A stretch of DNA of 64,000 nucleotides from Eulemur rufifrons (GCF_041146395.1 NC_091010.1:49992001-50056000), one strand, 5' to 3'; numbered from the stretch's first letter, positions 38,331 through 49,744 are shown. The notes: generated from the letters alone by a model not told the origin. Program-made: numbers and translations.

Positions 38331-38849
38331 TGGAACTGGCCCTGAAGATGACCCTTTTCAGGCTGCGGCTGTACATATTAAGTGGCAAGGGGCTGGAGCC
38401 AGAGTCTAAGGGCTTAGGGGGAAAAAAATGAAGGGCAGAGAAATGAATGAGTTTGGGGCCAATTCCTAAAACTATTAACTCCTGGGATCAAGACCAAAAT
38501 CTGTGCTGATCGAACCAAAGGGAATATATATTATTTCCATAAGGTCAACCCTTACTTTAATTTATCACCCCGAGCATTCCTGGGGACCAGATATCATCCT
38601 GGATTTGCTCTAGTCCTCCTGCCTCACAGTGACCACCCACACTGCCATCACAAACCCACCTGCATGGCCGTGGTGGGCGTCCTGCAGTGGGGCAGCCCTC
38701 AAATCCCACCCTGCACTGCTCTCTCACTGTCCAGGCCTGTGCTGGCCTTCCTGCCCAGACTCTGCCTGCGGGAGTCCCCACCTTACATTCATATCCTCCT
38801 TCAGAGGTAAACTGGCTGGCGTTTACCCAGATCTGTCCCGTGCTAACTG

Positions 38850-39030
38850 GGAGACCCGACGCAATCTGGTTAACCGCGCCAAGCCTCAGTTAACCCATCT
38901 GTAAAAAAGGAATCAAAAAAACCTACCCCACATTAGGGCACATTCAATGAACTGCAGGAATCATAAGAAAACACGCATGCTAAGTGTTTGACACCATCAA
39001 AGGTATCTGCTAACACTGGCTACTATCTGC
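38850..39030 (+). repeat. MIR fragment
   Basis: AAGCCTCAGTTAACCCATCT then GTAAAAAAGGAATC. Confidence 0.7.
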
Positions 39031-40154
39031 AGTCGCTAAAGAGCCCTGTAGAGGATCAGAACATTCATGACTGGTATTTGTCTGAAATAAACAATCAGGA
39101 AAGGAAACGACTGTGAAAGCACAACACCTCCCAAATCCAAACAGATATAATTTCTTGTTTGTTTTAGATAAACGAGCTTCTCTCCACTACCATATGACTT
39201 GACATACACCTACACCCCCATGTGAGAACAGAGAATTATGTGGACCTAAACGCGAATCCTTATTGGAAAACTTTCAAATGAAGAAATCTGTATTTTGTAT
39301 CCTGCATCATCAGGACCATTTTAAAGACAAGTGGTTTGAGTTTACCTAAGATCTCCCCAGGGGAAGCTCATGAGAACTAGGAGAGGAGCCCAGCTCCACG
39401 CCAGGGAGCCCGACCCAAGCAGTGGCTGCCCACCCTCTCAACCCCACTCCAAGCAGGGACTTGGCAGAGAGGAAGGAAGCCAAGGGCTGACAGCACAATC
39501 CAAGTGATGGAGGCTACTTGTGTGTCTTTCATAAACAGACCAAAAGCACAAGACCCTTGGTGTCTAGGCAGCTCCCCCTCCTCGTGGGGTTGAGCACACC
39601 CTTTGCAGGATGTCCTGAGAGAACCTTTGCAGCGCGTTCCCAGCGTTCTGGAGCCAGCAGAACTCCTCCTGCTTGGGCCCCAGGCCTCTCATCAACTAGG
39701 TCTGGCTAACATGCACATCCCGTAAAACCTCTCTGCTCTGCAATTTACCAAACCACAGAGTCAGAATTCACCATCAGTGGAGGAGAGGCTGGAAAGAGGC
39801 ATGCTTCTCCAGTGTAGAGGGCTTCTAGAACATAAGCCACTTGGGCCAGCATGTCCTGCCAGCTAACCACACCAGAGTGCCTTACCCAGAACACCTGACC
39901 TTCTGGTGTGTAGCATCCGCCCCGCAAGGGCCCAGAGAGGAGGAGATCCCAAGCTTCAGAGACCACAGCCTCCCTCAACCCCCTCCTCCTGCCCCTGTCG
40001 GCCCCACTGGACCCTTTCTACTATTGGACACCTCCATGCTATGCATTAATGCCCCAAATGTGTAGAAACTTTTCTACTGCCAGATATTTGTCTTTCTAGC
40101 CAACCCCAACCAGACTTAGGATCCATTCAACGAACTAAACCCACACCATGGGCA

Positions 40155-40300
40155 AAAGGCCAGTTAGACCCAGGTTCTGTGATGAGCTGTGTTGCAAGGG
40201 ACTCAACCCAATCTGGCTCTCAGTTTCCTCATCTGTAAAACAAGGGGCTTGAGCCAGATGAGTCCTCGGGTCCCTGCCAGTTCCACAATTCCACAACATA
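40155..40300 (+). repeat. MIR-family (MIR3-like) fragment
   Basis: CTCAGTTTCCTCATCTGTAA followed by GGGTCCCTGCCAGTTCC, the MIR3-type ending. Confidence 0.75.
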
Positions 40301-40614
40301 TACCACTTTCTCCTTTCATTGTTTCCCAAAACCTTAGTGCAGAATTCTGTATGGCCCCATCTGTTCAGTGACATCATTCCTTGCCCCAAACATAATGTCA
40401 TCAATTCTTACTCGGGAAGTGGAGATGTCCCGGGAAATACTTTGTCTGTAAAAAGAGAGGAAATGATCATTTCCAGGGAACTAGACAGGACTTCTTTTGT
40501 ATCTTTCACATAGAACAAGTTATTATCAATTTTAAAACCCAAAATCTTTCTTCCTTTTTGCCAGACCATTAATAGCTGCTTTTCAAAAATACTTTCTTAG
40601 TCAGAATCTCACCA

Positions 40615-40845
40615 CTAATAAGCTGCCATTTAATAAGTGCTTGTGATGTGCCGGGAACTGGGCTAAGTGCTTTCCTTGGATGATCTCATTTAACTTTCCC
40701 GACAGCCCTAAGAAGTACATACTGTCATTATCCTCACTTGAAAATGAGGAAACTGAGGCCCTGGGAGGTTTAAATTACTTGCCCAAGGTTGCACAGCTAG
40801 CTAGGGAGTGGCTGAGCTGGGCTTTGAACAAGACCATCTACCCTC
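40615..40845 (-). repeat. MIR, reverse
   Basis: AAATGAGGAAACTGAGGCCC, TGCCCAAGGTTGCACAGCTA and ATGATCTCATTTAACTTTCC. Confidence 0.92.
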
Positions 40846-40849
40846 GGAG

Positions 40850-42440
40850 GCCCCGCATGTAACAGCCTTTCAACACCGCCTGCAGTGGGCCCTTGGTCAC
40901 GTTAGCAACACGCCTGGTTTGTTGACAGTGTGTCCTGCATCTCTAATCTTGGGCACCATTGGTCAGAGCTAAAATTTGATGTTTCATCTAAAATCCAGAG
41001 CTGGAAAAGCACCTGCCTGGGTCTCAGAGCAAAGAGTGCCATCTGTTGAAAGCAGTGCCAACCTCAACAGAGGACTAGAAAAGAGCACCCTTAAAACTTA
41101 GCCTGAAACATTTGAGAAAAGAGGTTAGGAAGGCTGACTCGATAATAAACCCCGGGATGTACTGCCCACAGAGCATCTGTCCACAGAGCAAGGTGACCAC
41201 CTGGTGACCCAAGCCCTCTAAAAAGAGCTTTATTGTAACAGCATCAGAAGCTGCTTGCAGAGTCAGATGACGCAAAAGGAACGATATTGGGCACTGTCCC
41301 GACAGGGACCCACCTCCCTGCCTGGTCAGGAGCCTCTTCCCTGACCTGAGCCCAGCCCCACTTGCACGACTGTAAAACACAAGTTCAGAGCTACTGGTGA
41401 TAAAGACAGAGACAGTAGCCTGAGGCTGACATTCCCACAAACCCAGCCCCACCCCCCCAGGGGGAAAAAAAGGCACTTCAGAGATCAATTGTGCAATCCA
41501 AGCCAGCAGCCAACAGCCTGTTTTAATTGTTAAAATGAATGCTTTGAGCATTCTAAATGCTCCTTTAAATACCTAATTTGCAAATAAGATGCAGTCCTGC
41601 TGTCCCTAAGTCCTCTGTGCTTTGGGCAGCTGACTGTGTCTCTTCTCTCTCAAGTACAGGAGCACAGCCCCTCAGACAGCCGTCAAGGACACGGTGCTTA
41701 CTGCCCAAGGTGTGAAGGATGGGAAGACAGGACTGGCTGAGATGAAAGGGGGACTGTCACACAGACCCTGGAGCTGGCCCAGTCAACCTTAACCCCTTCT
41801 CATTAAGTTTGGGGAAGGAAGGGGGAGGGGCAGTCGGCCGTTCCTCGGAGACCACAGCAAACATTTGCCTCCTCGTGTCTGGAGATGGAGCATCACTTAA
41901 GAGGAAATGAACCCGGTTAAGGGTCACGTCCAGAGAAGGGATAAAAGGAAAAGCCACAATTTTCCTTACACTGACGGACACAATGGCTTTAAGAGGGAAA
42001 TCAAAGCTCGGTGCTGAGGGTGGAGGTGGGGCAGGGGGCGCGGCGGCTTCCTTCTGCCCCCAGACCCAGGCCTAGGAAGGCGGGGACAGAGCAGAAGTGG
42101 GAGGCAGAGAGCGAGGCTTCCTTCCCCAGGACAAGCCTCTGAAAGCATCTCGGGCTGTGTGAGCGTGAGCGCCCCGAGCCCCCAGGGATGGCCGGGAAGA
42201 TGCTCCTTCCCTAGGGAGCTGCTCAGCGAGGGGCTGCCGAAAGCAACCCCCGCCATCCATCAAGGCTCAGGCGGACAGATGACTTCACCGTTGTAACAGA
42301 CAAGGGCAGCCACTTGCCAATTCCAATGCCAAAAAAAGAAACCGGGGAGAGGGGAGCGGAGGAAGGACAGAAAAGGCTTCCCTGGAGATCACAGCCCTGC
42401 GAAGAAACTCCACAGCTGACGGCTGCCCTGTGGGCGCTTA
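40850..42440. other. Unassigned intronic sequence next to the CpG island
   Basis: Directly downstream of exon 1 in gene sense. No repeats were recognised from about 40850 to the island, an unusually clean 1.6 kb that fits promoter-proximal regulatory DNA. Confidence 0.5.
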
Positions 42441-42531
42441 GCTCTGGGACCTAACAGCGGGCAGAGGCGAGGGGTCACCTGGACGCCCTGCCGGGACCTC
42501 AGGCCAGCCCCCCGCAGGGTCGGGGGCCGGT

Positions 42532-42537
42532 ACTCAC
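42532..42537 (-). other. SH3PXD2A: 5' splice donor of SH3PXD2A exon 1
   Basis: The minus strand reads CAC TAT then GTGAGT, a consensus U1-type donor (GTRAGT) directly after a phase-0 codon. No acceptor belonging to the next exon was recognised to the left, so the intron leaves the window. Confidence 0.92.
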
Positions 42538-42609
42538 ATAGTGCTTGGAGGGGTTCCTCCGCTTCTCCACGTCCACCACGGTAGCATCCTGCACGCAGTA
42601 GGCGAGCAT
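42538..42609 (-). CDS. SH3PXD2A: SH3PXD2A (TKS5/FISH) first coding exon, start of PX domain
   Basis: Read on the minus strand from 42609, the exon encodes 24 codons, MLAYCVQDATVVDVEKRR followed by NPSKHY, then meets a GTGAGT donor. I recognise this as the N-terminus of SH3PXD2A; the paralogue SH3PXD2B starts differently (KRRVPNKHYVY). The protein is a large adaptor with one PX and five SH3 domains. It binds phosphoinositides, is a Src substrate and organises invadopodia and podosomes. This exon gives only the first strand of the PX domain, so it belongs to the long, membrane-recruited isoform. The start is firm: -3 is A (GGGAAGATGC) and in-frame TGA codons lie at 42616-42618 and 42646-42648. 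The exon ends in phase 0, so the next residue (Val in known orthologues) begins exon 2, outside this window. Both the protein match and the CpG-island context agree. Confidence 0.95.
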
Positions 42610-42645
42610 CTTCCCTCACAACGCGAGTGGCGCCCCCCGGCGGCG

Positions 42646-42657
42646 TCACCTTCTCAT
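42646..42657 (-). promoter_or_regulatory. SH3PXD2A: Candidate minimal upstream ORF (Met-Arg-Arg-stop)
   Basis: Minus-strand ATGAGAAGGTGA lies 36 nt upstream of the main ATG, in the same frame. The -3 base is G, a favourable purine. If the 5'UTR includes it, ribosomes would meet a three-residue uORF shortly before the SH3PXD2A start. Whether the transcript covers it depends on the unmapped start site. Confidence 0.55.
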
Positions 42658-43097
42658 CCCGGCCGGGCTCCGGCTGCTCCTCCCGCTGCCCGGGGCCCCC
42701 CGCCACCCCGGCCCGGCGCGCCGACCGCAGCCCCGACTCCCGGCGCCCACAGGCAAGGCCCCGGGGCGGGGGACGGTCCCGGAGGGCACGCGGGCTCCGT
42801 GCGCCCCGGGCGGTTCCCGGTGGGCCTGCCGCGCGCCCCTTCCCTCCCGCGCCGCCGCCGCGCTCCGGCTCGCCTGCCCGCTCTCTCCGCCGCCCGGTGG
42901 GTCCGGCGGGAACTGGCGGAGTAGGGGAGGGGCGGAGGTGTGTCCCACCGGCGAGGGGACGGGGCGGAGGCCCCGGAGCCTGCTGTCAGCGCGCTGGGGA
43001 GGGGCCGGCGGCGCCCCTTCGCCGCGCTCCGGCTCCGGGGGGCTCGGCGCTGGCGGAGGCTGCGGGCGCAGGAGGCGGAGGCAGGGCCGGGCCGGCA

Positions 43098-43115
43098 GGG
43101 AAGGGAAGGGAGGGG
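43098..43115 (+). promoter_or_regulatory. G-quadruplex motif in the CpG island
   Basis: The plus strand carries four G-runs (43098-43100, 43103-43105, 43108-43110, 43112-43115) with loops of 2, 2 and 1 bases, a canonical short-loop quadruplex pattern. It is on the template strand of SH3PXD2A, within the promoter region. Folding is inferred from the pattern only. Confidence 0.6.
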
Positions 43116-43340
43116 AGCGAGGGGAAGCGCGCGGGGAGGGGCTCCAGGCCGGGGGAGGGGCTGGCGGACGGGGAGGGGGCTGCAGGCCGGCCCGAGCGGC
43201 AGGGGCGGGCCCGCGCGCCCCCACCCGAGCCGAGAGCGCAGCCAGCGGCCTGGCGCGGCACTGGGCTAGTTCGCGGGGCACAAAAACTCAGGGTGGCTTC
43301 GGAGGGCGGAGGGGCGGGGAAGTGAACCCAGCGCGCCCTC

Positions 43341-44494
43341 ATCCTGGCTATCCGTCTCGGGTTTGTGCCTTTTTGTCCCCGCGTTTACCTCCCCCTACCA
43401 CTTCTATCCCCCATATCTCTTTAATGAAAAGTAGTTTATTGCCCGGCTGTGACTGCCCAGAACCCTCGAGGAGGAGACGGGAATGGGGAAGGGGCCAGTA
43501 TTAAATCCTCCGAGCCAGAGCCTCTTTTGATGAACCACCTGCCCCCCTACAGGTCACAGAGGGTGAATTCTCCCCGGAAATGTGATCGATCCACTGCCGG
43601 AGTCGTCCATCGATCTGGGCCGATCTGGGCCTGTGTAACTAACCTGTGACATCATTTACCAACGACAAGGTTACAAACTCTGCATAACACCACTGCCTTA
43701 AATCCAGGGCTCCCCCGGGACCCTCCCGGGGCTGGCGACGAGGGAAAGGAGCATACAATGGTGGGAAAATCCACCGGGTAGGAGCCCACGCATCACCACC
43801 CCTCCCTCTTGTCTGGAAAACAGACTTTCCAAGCCACTTGTCCGTCCCTGAACTTGGAGCACAGTTACTACTTAATTCAATTTAGCATGCCCCCCATCTA
43901 TTTCAACATTTTTTTCCATTCTACTTTAAAATATTTAAAGGGGTAGTGTTTTCGCAACTAATCCCATTGTTTTGCAATCACAATAAAGCTTTGTGACTGT
44001 GGATCAATGTCAAACAACTGAAATGGGGGCAAAGAATTGTATGACCTTATTGTATTAGTACTTTCTTCTCTGGACTGTCAGAACCCAGGTAGCAACCTGA
44101 AACTTGATTCACACATTTGCTGGGTACAGAGCACCCCACTATTCCTCCAACTTTGGGGAAGGGCACCAGGACACCAAATGATGGCACATGAGAAGGAAAT
44201 ACAGATGGGCGCAGGGGGTCCAGACCACAAGAAATCCTGACACCAGACATGGGGCTCCTCTATCAGAGAAGATGACCGAAAGCCACTTTGGCCGTTGGAG
44301 CAGGAGTCCTGGGGGAAGGTGATCTGGCAGTGATGCTCACTTGATGGGAAAAGGCGGAGGACAAGGCACTACCCCCCTGAGCAAGGCTTGTTCACTAAAG
44401 GAGTGGGAGGTTGACCCAGAACAGGCTCTCAGCACTGAGCCCCTGAACCTGTGAGTGTGCCGGCCCAGCTCTGGGTCCTCTCTGACAATGAATC
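43341..44494. other. Unassigned promoter-proximal upstream sequence
   Basis: Repeat-free flank upstream of the CpG island, turning AT-rich after about 43860. No divergent gene recognised. Confidence 0.5.
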
Positions 44495-44503
44495 AAGACA
44501 GCC

Positions 44504-44826
44504 CAGGCCGGGGCGGTGGCTCACGCCTGTAATCCTAGCACTCTGGGAGGCCGAGGTGGGCGGATCATTTGAGCTCAGGAGTTCGAGACCAGCCTGAGCA
44601 AGAGCGAGACCCCACCTCTACTAAAAAATAAAAAGAAATTATATGGACAGCTAAAAATATATATAGAAAAAATTAGCCGGGCATGGTGGCGCATGCCTGT
44701 AGTCCCAGCTACTCGGGAGGCTGAGACAGGAGGATCGCTTGAGCTCAGGAGTTTTGAGGTTGCTGTGAGCTAGGCTGACGCCATGGCACTCACTCTAGCC
44801 TGGGCAACAGAGTGAGACTCTGTCTC

Positions 44827-44853
<27 letters not shown>
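44504..44853 (+). repeat. Lemur-type Alu with extended linker
   Basis: Full dimer with the AATTATATGGACAGCTAAAA linker, GGCTGACGCCATGGCACTCAC and an A-run of about 30. Target-site duplication AAGACAGCC at 44495-44503 and 44854-44862. The long pure tail and low divergence suggest a young insertion. Confidence 0.97.
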
Positions 44854-44857
<4 letters not shown>

Positions 44858-45529
44858 CAGCCTGTGGGTACATGATGAAACGATTTTTAATGGCCCTTGG
44901 CTGCTCTTCTATGAATGGCAAAGCATTCTGGAAGCCCTAATAAAGGCTGAGAAGCCCTGATGAGGGGATCCGGTGTTTAGCCGTTGGAGGGAAAAAAGAG
45001 GAAGGGGCTAGGTGGCCTTGGGTCCCCTTGTGAATCAGAGCACTCAGCTCACCTCAGACAGCACCCATGGTTTCCTACTCACCTTCCGCTTCTGGACCAG
45101 GATCCACACTGAACATGATGCTAAGCACAAGCAATCTGTAGGAGAGAGGGTACAACGTTCCCCCACTGTCCTAGTGGCACGGTGTTTGCCCACAAAGTGG
45201 TGGCCTTTTTCCTGCCGAAGAAACTCCAGACAACCTGACATTCCTTAAATCCAGGTCTTTAAGGCAACCTGAGCATACTCCTAACTTTCCCCTTAGCTCC
45301 CAAATGACCTCAGTTGGAGGGAGCAACTGAGTTCTGCCCTGACCCCAACCTCATGGTGCCAAGATCTCTGGGGATCAGTTGGGCAGAAGTTATTTCTGTG
45401 GGAGAAAATGTCTTTTCTCTACTGGGGCTGTATGTCCAAGGCACTTGAAGTATGAAATGGTGCAGGCTCTCCTTTCCCTGGTACGTTTCAACTTCAAACA
45501 AGTCTCTTTCCCACAGTGTGTTAGGAGTT

Positions 45530-45700
45530 TCTTTCTGTTCAACACACATTTACTGACTGCCTCGCATGTGCCTGGCAATCCCCCCAAATGGTGGCGACTG
45601 GCAGAAGTTCCCTTGGAGACCGGAAATGTACATCATTCATTAAATGTCCACCTATGCCTGGCACATAGTAGATATATAGGATGGTCTGTGTTGAAAACAC
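45530..45700 (-). repeat. L2/MIR-type fragments
   Basis: ACACACATTTACTGACTGCC is a reverse L2 end; a CCTGGCACATAGTAGATA stretch at 45658 is in the forward sense. Weak. Confidence 0.4.
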
Positions 45701-45949
45701 CTGCCCCAGGAGCTAATGCTGGAGAGGATTAGGTAAACCCCTATTTTGCCATCTCTACCTATGCATTGGGGATGACTCCAAGGACGTTGTGTGAGTCCAA
45801 TGACAAAATATAATTGCAAAATTTTTAAAGTTTAGGATAAATAAGGGAAAGAGAATCAAAAATAAAGATGGAAACTGTACCTGAAAATCTGATTTTTCCA
45901 AAACTGGTAATTGCAGAATGCTTAGAATCCAAGAATTTTCCAACCAGAG

Positions 45950-46060
45950 GGGACCAGAGAGGTTATTTATTCCTCTCATTTTACAAAGGAACAAACTGAG
46001 GCCGAGAGAAACTAAGTAAGTTGCCCGATGCCACACAGCTGGTTGGTCCCAGAGCAACTG
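45950..46060 (-). repeat. MIR fragment, reverse
   Basis: TTTACAAAGGAACAAACTGA and TGCCCGATGCCACACAGCTG. Confidence 0.75.
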
Positions 46061-46758
46061 TCTTTGCCCTCCATGTTTATGTGCCTATTCACAGGTAAGA
46101 AGAGTTCATTTAAAGAGCATACTTAGCACATGTACGAACACAAATCTAGAATGTTGCACTCCCTTGAACCCCATAGTCCTTTGGTTCCAATTTTCCATTC
46201 ACACAAGCATCACAAGCTGCCTGGACTCCCCAACAAGGAGGACTGGGACACTTCTCCAGGGCAGGAGCCATGGGTACCACCACGGACCTCTGTGCACATG
46301 CAAATCCCATCAGCTCCCCTTACGCACAGCCCACCTACCTCCTCCCCCACGTAGGGTCTCTGTGACCACCCTGAAGAAGACATACAGGAAAGCACTGGAA
46401 ACTGTTAAGTGCTAAGCAAAGCCACAGTATAATCTTCCTCTTCAGAAATTTTATGGCAATTGCTAATCAGACATTTGGTTACCAGTCATGCTATGCAACT
46501 CAGTCCCTACTGTATTGAACCTTATTTATATCTTTTATTGTTATTTAACTTTCCTGTGTTTAGGTTGTGCCTTCTAAACCAGGAAGAAGTGGGTGAGGGC
46601 CTTGAACTTAGACTTAGATACCACCCTTTCCCTCCCCGTCCCCGCCACACAGCACCTCTGCCGCCTGCCACCTGTCACACACGCTCCACCCCGCACAGGG
46701 TTTCATACATGCCAGGCACTCAGTACATGTCTGTACTCTCAGCACATAGTTGTAGATG

Positions 46759-46760
<2 letters not shown>

Positions 46761-46803
<43 letters not shown>
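46761..46803. repeat. Trinucleotide microsatellite (GCT/CTG)14
   Basis: Fourteen uninterrupted GCT units plus one G; the minus strand reads CAG. The tract is preceded by GATGAT and followed by TGAGATG. It lies about 3.5 kb upstream of the SH3PXD2A CpG island and is not in a supported exon. Uninterrupted tracts of this length are usually polymorphic. Confidence 0.98.
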
Positions 46804-46804
<1 letters not shown>

Positions 46805-46834
46805 GAGATGCGAAAGAAAAATTGGAAACTAGAG

Positions 46835-46960
46835 TGTTGGAGTAGGACTTACCCACCCTGGGCTCCAGTCCTGGCTCAACCACAAACCAGCCTTGTGACC
46901 TTGAAGTTACTTCCCATCTCTGGGTCTCTGGTGTGCATTTGGGTCCCTTCTATGCTGTAC
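46835..46960 (+). repeat. MIR fragment
   Basis: AGTCCTGGCTCAACCACAAA and CTTGTGACCTTGAAGTTAC. Confidence 0.6.
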
Positions 46961-47205
46961 GATGATGGATAACTATTACGTAAAGTGAGGTCTAACCAGA
47001 TGATTACCCAGAGATAGGCAAACTGCAGTGAAATTTGGGGCCCCCTCCTGGCCAAAGTAGTTTTAGCACCTTTACCTCCAGCAGCTGGCCAGGGCTTGCA
47101 TCCCTTCCAGACCCCGGCTGACCTCTGGCAGGGGCAAACAGGAGGGCCTGGCACAAATAAGCTGCCATTTTACAGACCATAAACAGTCCAGGGCTCGTGC
47201 TTCTG

Positions 47206-47285
47206 TCTTCTCTTCCCTCTCCTTCTTCTCCTCCTCTTCCTCTTTCTCCTTTTTCTTCTTCCCCCTTCTCCCTCTCTCCTCTCTC
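47206..47285. repeat. 80-nt uninterrupted polypyrimidine tract
   Basis: Every base from 47206 to 47285 is C or T, rich in TTC and TCC; the minus strand is pure purine. Such tracts can form triplex (H-DNA) structures. It does not follow a SINE body, so it is not simply an A-tail. Confidence 0.95.
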
Positions 47286-47559
47286 AAATCAGCCCTGTTA
47301 TGTTGACTTATGTTTCGGGAGTGTCTTGAGGATGTTCCCTCCTGACTTTGGAGTAGACAGCGACACCAACCTCCCAGGAAGAGCATTGCTGGCAGGGCTT
47401 CTCCTCCCCTTGCTGGGAAATGGGACCAGGATGTGGCCCCAGAACTGCCTCACTGCTCAGCCCCACTGTTCACTGATTCTAGCCATAATAACAGGCCCCT
47501 CCTATAACCAAACCACCAGGTGGTGGAAGCCACCTCTCTGACGCCCAATACCGTAAGTC

Positions 47560-48104
47560 CATCAGCAAAATCTCAATGTGCCTTTACACTGTGTCCTTGA
47601 GCGTCTCAGCCTCCTGTCTTAGCCTTGACTCTGATGAGGTCCTTGTGTGGAAGAATTTTTTGATAGAACCACTTGAAATTCCAGCCTTAGCAAATGACCG
47701 TGCCCCTGGAATACCAGAGGGATATCTGGGAACTAGCACAGCCAAAGAAGCCAAGGAGACAATTAGATTCACAGAGGAAAAAAAATATATATTATTTCAT
47801 AACTCCAGGCTGCATCCCTAACCCTGACCAGACATCTGGTCCCCAAACTAGTGTATTGTGTTTTAAGATCGTCAGGAATGAGAGTGGATGGTTCATACCA
47901 TCTCTCTCAACTCCTGAACATGCCTTCAAGTGTATTCCTGCCTGGAAGGGGGTTACCAGCATCATCGTGGTATAAAAGATCAGTCTGTATAGTTTCACTT
48001 TACCAAAAATCACTACAGATTTTTCTTTTTGAAAATCCCCTGGATTTTCCAGAAGCCAATAAACCCTGAGTTGGCCACTGGATGACAAAAAAAAAAAAAA
48101 AAAA
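47560..48104 (+). pseudogene. Possible retrocopy of an unidentified transcript
   Basis: AATAAA at 48058-48063 is followed about 20 bases later by a run of more than 20 A, with no SINE or L1 body recognised before it. This is how the 3' end of a retroposed mRNA looks. The source gene was not recognised, the 5' limit is a guess and no target-site duplication was found. It could also be a chance A-run or an unknown repeat. Confidence 0.3.
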
Positions 48105-49059
48105 AAAAGCAAGAAAAAAAATTCCATGGGGAATTCAAAGGCAGTTTCTTTAAAAATAGCCTGAAGCCACAAATAACCAAAACTATGAGTCTGGTTTTGG
48201 TTTGACCCCCTTTTGCAGTTCTGTATTCAGAAATGTCATAGAAATTATTGTTCTTTGTCCTGTTTGAATCCATATGTCTCTTTCAGGTGAAAGATTCAAG
48301 ACGCTTGAAGTCAAGTCTGGCTTCAGCTCAAGCCCTGCCCTGCCTAGAGCAGAGGATAGCCCCATAGTTGGTTTATTTCTTACCCAATAGGTGAGAGAAG
48401 ACTTAGCAGGCTGGGTTTTCCCACATAGGTGAATCCGGCTGGGATTTAGACTGTCTTCAATAAGGTATTGCCCTAAGCAGATTACTATAATATGATCGAC
48501 TTGACTTATCTTACCTCCTCATACATGAATAGTGCATGCCTTAGTTATGACTCTTTGGTTTACAAATACTAGATATTGAGCTGAGCTAGCTAATAAAAGG
48601 GGAGGGGGCTTTATTTCCAACATACAGTTGCATCTGAGCTTCTTGAAAGAACTAGGAAGTAGCAAATCTGGGAATATAAGCAATAATTGTATTCGTCTCT
48701 TATCTCTGCTTAGCACCTGTGTTTGTTTTATTCTTCTGATTGCAGACTTTTTCTCTGCTTCTTCACCCACATAGCAAGAGCCCCCATCACCCAAGTATCT
48801 ACCAATTCCTCACACACACCTAAAACTCATTGGCTGCCTTCTGGAGTCCGGTTCCCAATTCTCTGGGAAAAAATAATGATTGGCCAGCTCAGGTCACATG
48901 CCCACCCTGATCCAATCAGTGATGATGGGGTGGGGTTATGTAGTACCAATGTAATCATAAAACAAGGCATTTGGTTAGGAAATTGATTCTGAGAAAGAGG
49001 TCTGATATGAGCTGGCCACACATCCCAAAATACAGCTACCAAATTATTGTTCACTTTTT

Positions 49060-49300
49060 CAAGGACTTCATTCATTTACTTAGCCACTAAACAAGTATTT
49101 GTTAAGTTACCAACATGTTTCACCCACTCTGCGAGGAACTGGGGCTTCAGCTGGGGGAAAACCAGATAAGGTCCTTGTCCTTGGGGAATTATATAGCCTT
49201 TGGGAGAGAAACACATTGTTTAAAAAGTCATAAAAATAAATGTAAAATTATTGTGACAAATGTTATCAAAGTGGGGCAAACATATATTAAAGTTATTAAT
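49060..49300 (-). repeat. L2, reverse
   Basis: TTCATTCATTTACTTAGCC, ACAAGTATTTGTTAAG and GTCCTTGTCCTTGGGG. Confidence 0.65.
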
Positions 49301-49369
49301 AAGAATGGATACAGAAGGTTTTAAAATTTAAAAATTAATTTATTTAAAAATTTTTAAAATTACAGTGCT

Positions 49370-49680
<311 letters not shown>

Positions 49681-49744
49681 TTATTTCCTTTTGTAATAAT
49701 AAAAAGACTGCCATGGCTTATGAGGAGCTAAAAGAGAAAAGGGG

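Larger units (their letters stand above)
42610..43340 (-). promoter_or_regulatory. SH3PXD2A: CpG-island promoter and 5'UTR of SH3PXD2A
   Basis: From about 42440 to 43340 the sequence turns sharply GC-rich and full of CpG, unlike all other parts of the window. It contains repeated GC boxes (GGGGCGG-type at about 42929, 42961, 43202 and 43312) and has no TATA box at a sensible distance from the ATG. This is typical of a dispersed-initiation housekeeping-type promoter, so the transcription start cannot be placed to a base. The 5'UTR lies next to the ATG on the right. Long open frames across the island on both strands are a product of base composition. No divergent gene is recognised on the plus strand. 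Confidence 0.88.

Noticed and set aside
42646..43281. 211-codon minus-strand frame ending upstream of the SH3PXD2A ATG
   Set aside because: It ends at TGA 42646-42648, so it cannot extend SH3PXD2A, and it is a CpG-island composition effect. Only its last ATG is of interest, as the minimal uORF.
42627..43325. 232-codon open frame on the plus strand across the CpG island
   Set aside because: Gly/Ala/Arg/Pro-rich frame typical of GC-rich promoters, where stop codons are rare; antisense to the promoter, no known protein.
46593..46883. Poly-Ala and poly-Ser open frames at the (CTG)14 tract
   Set aside because: Homopolymers read from a microsatellite in three frames; no exon structure.
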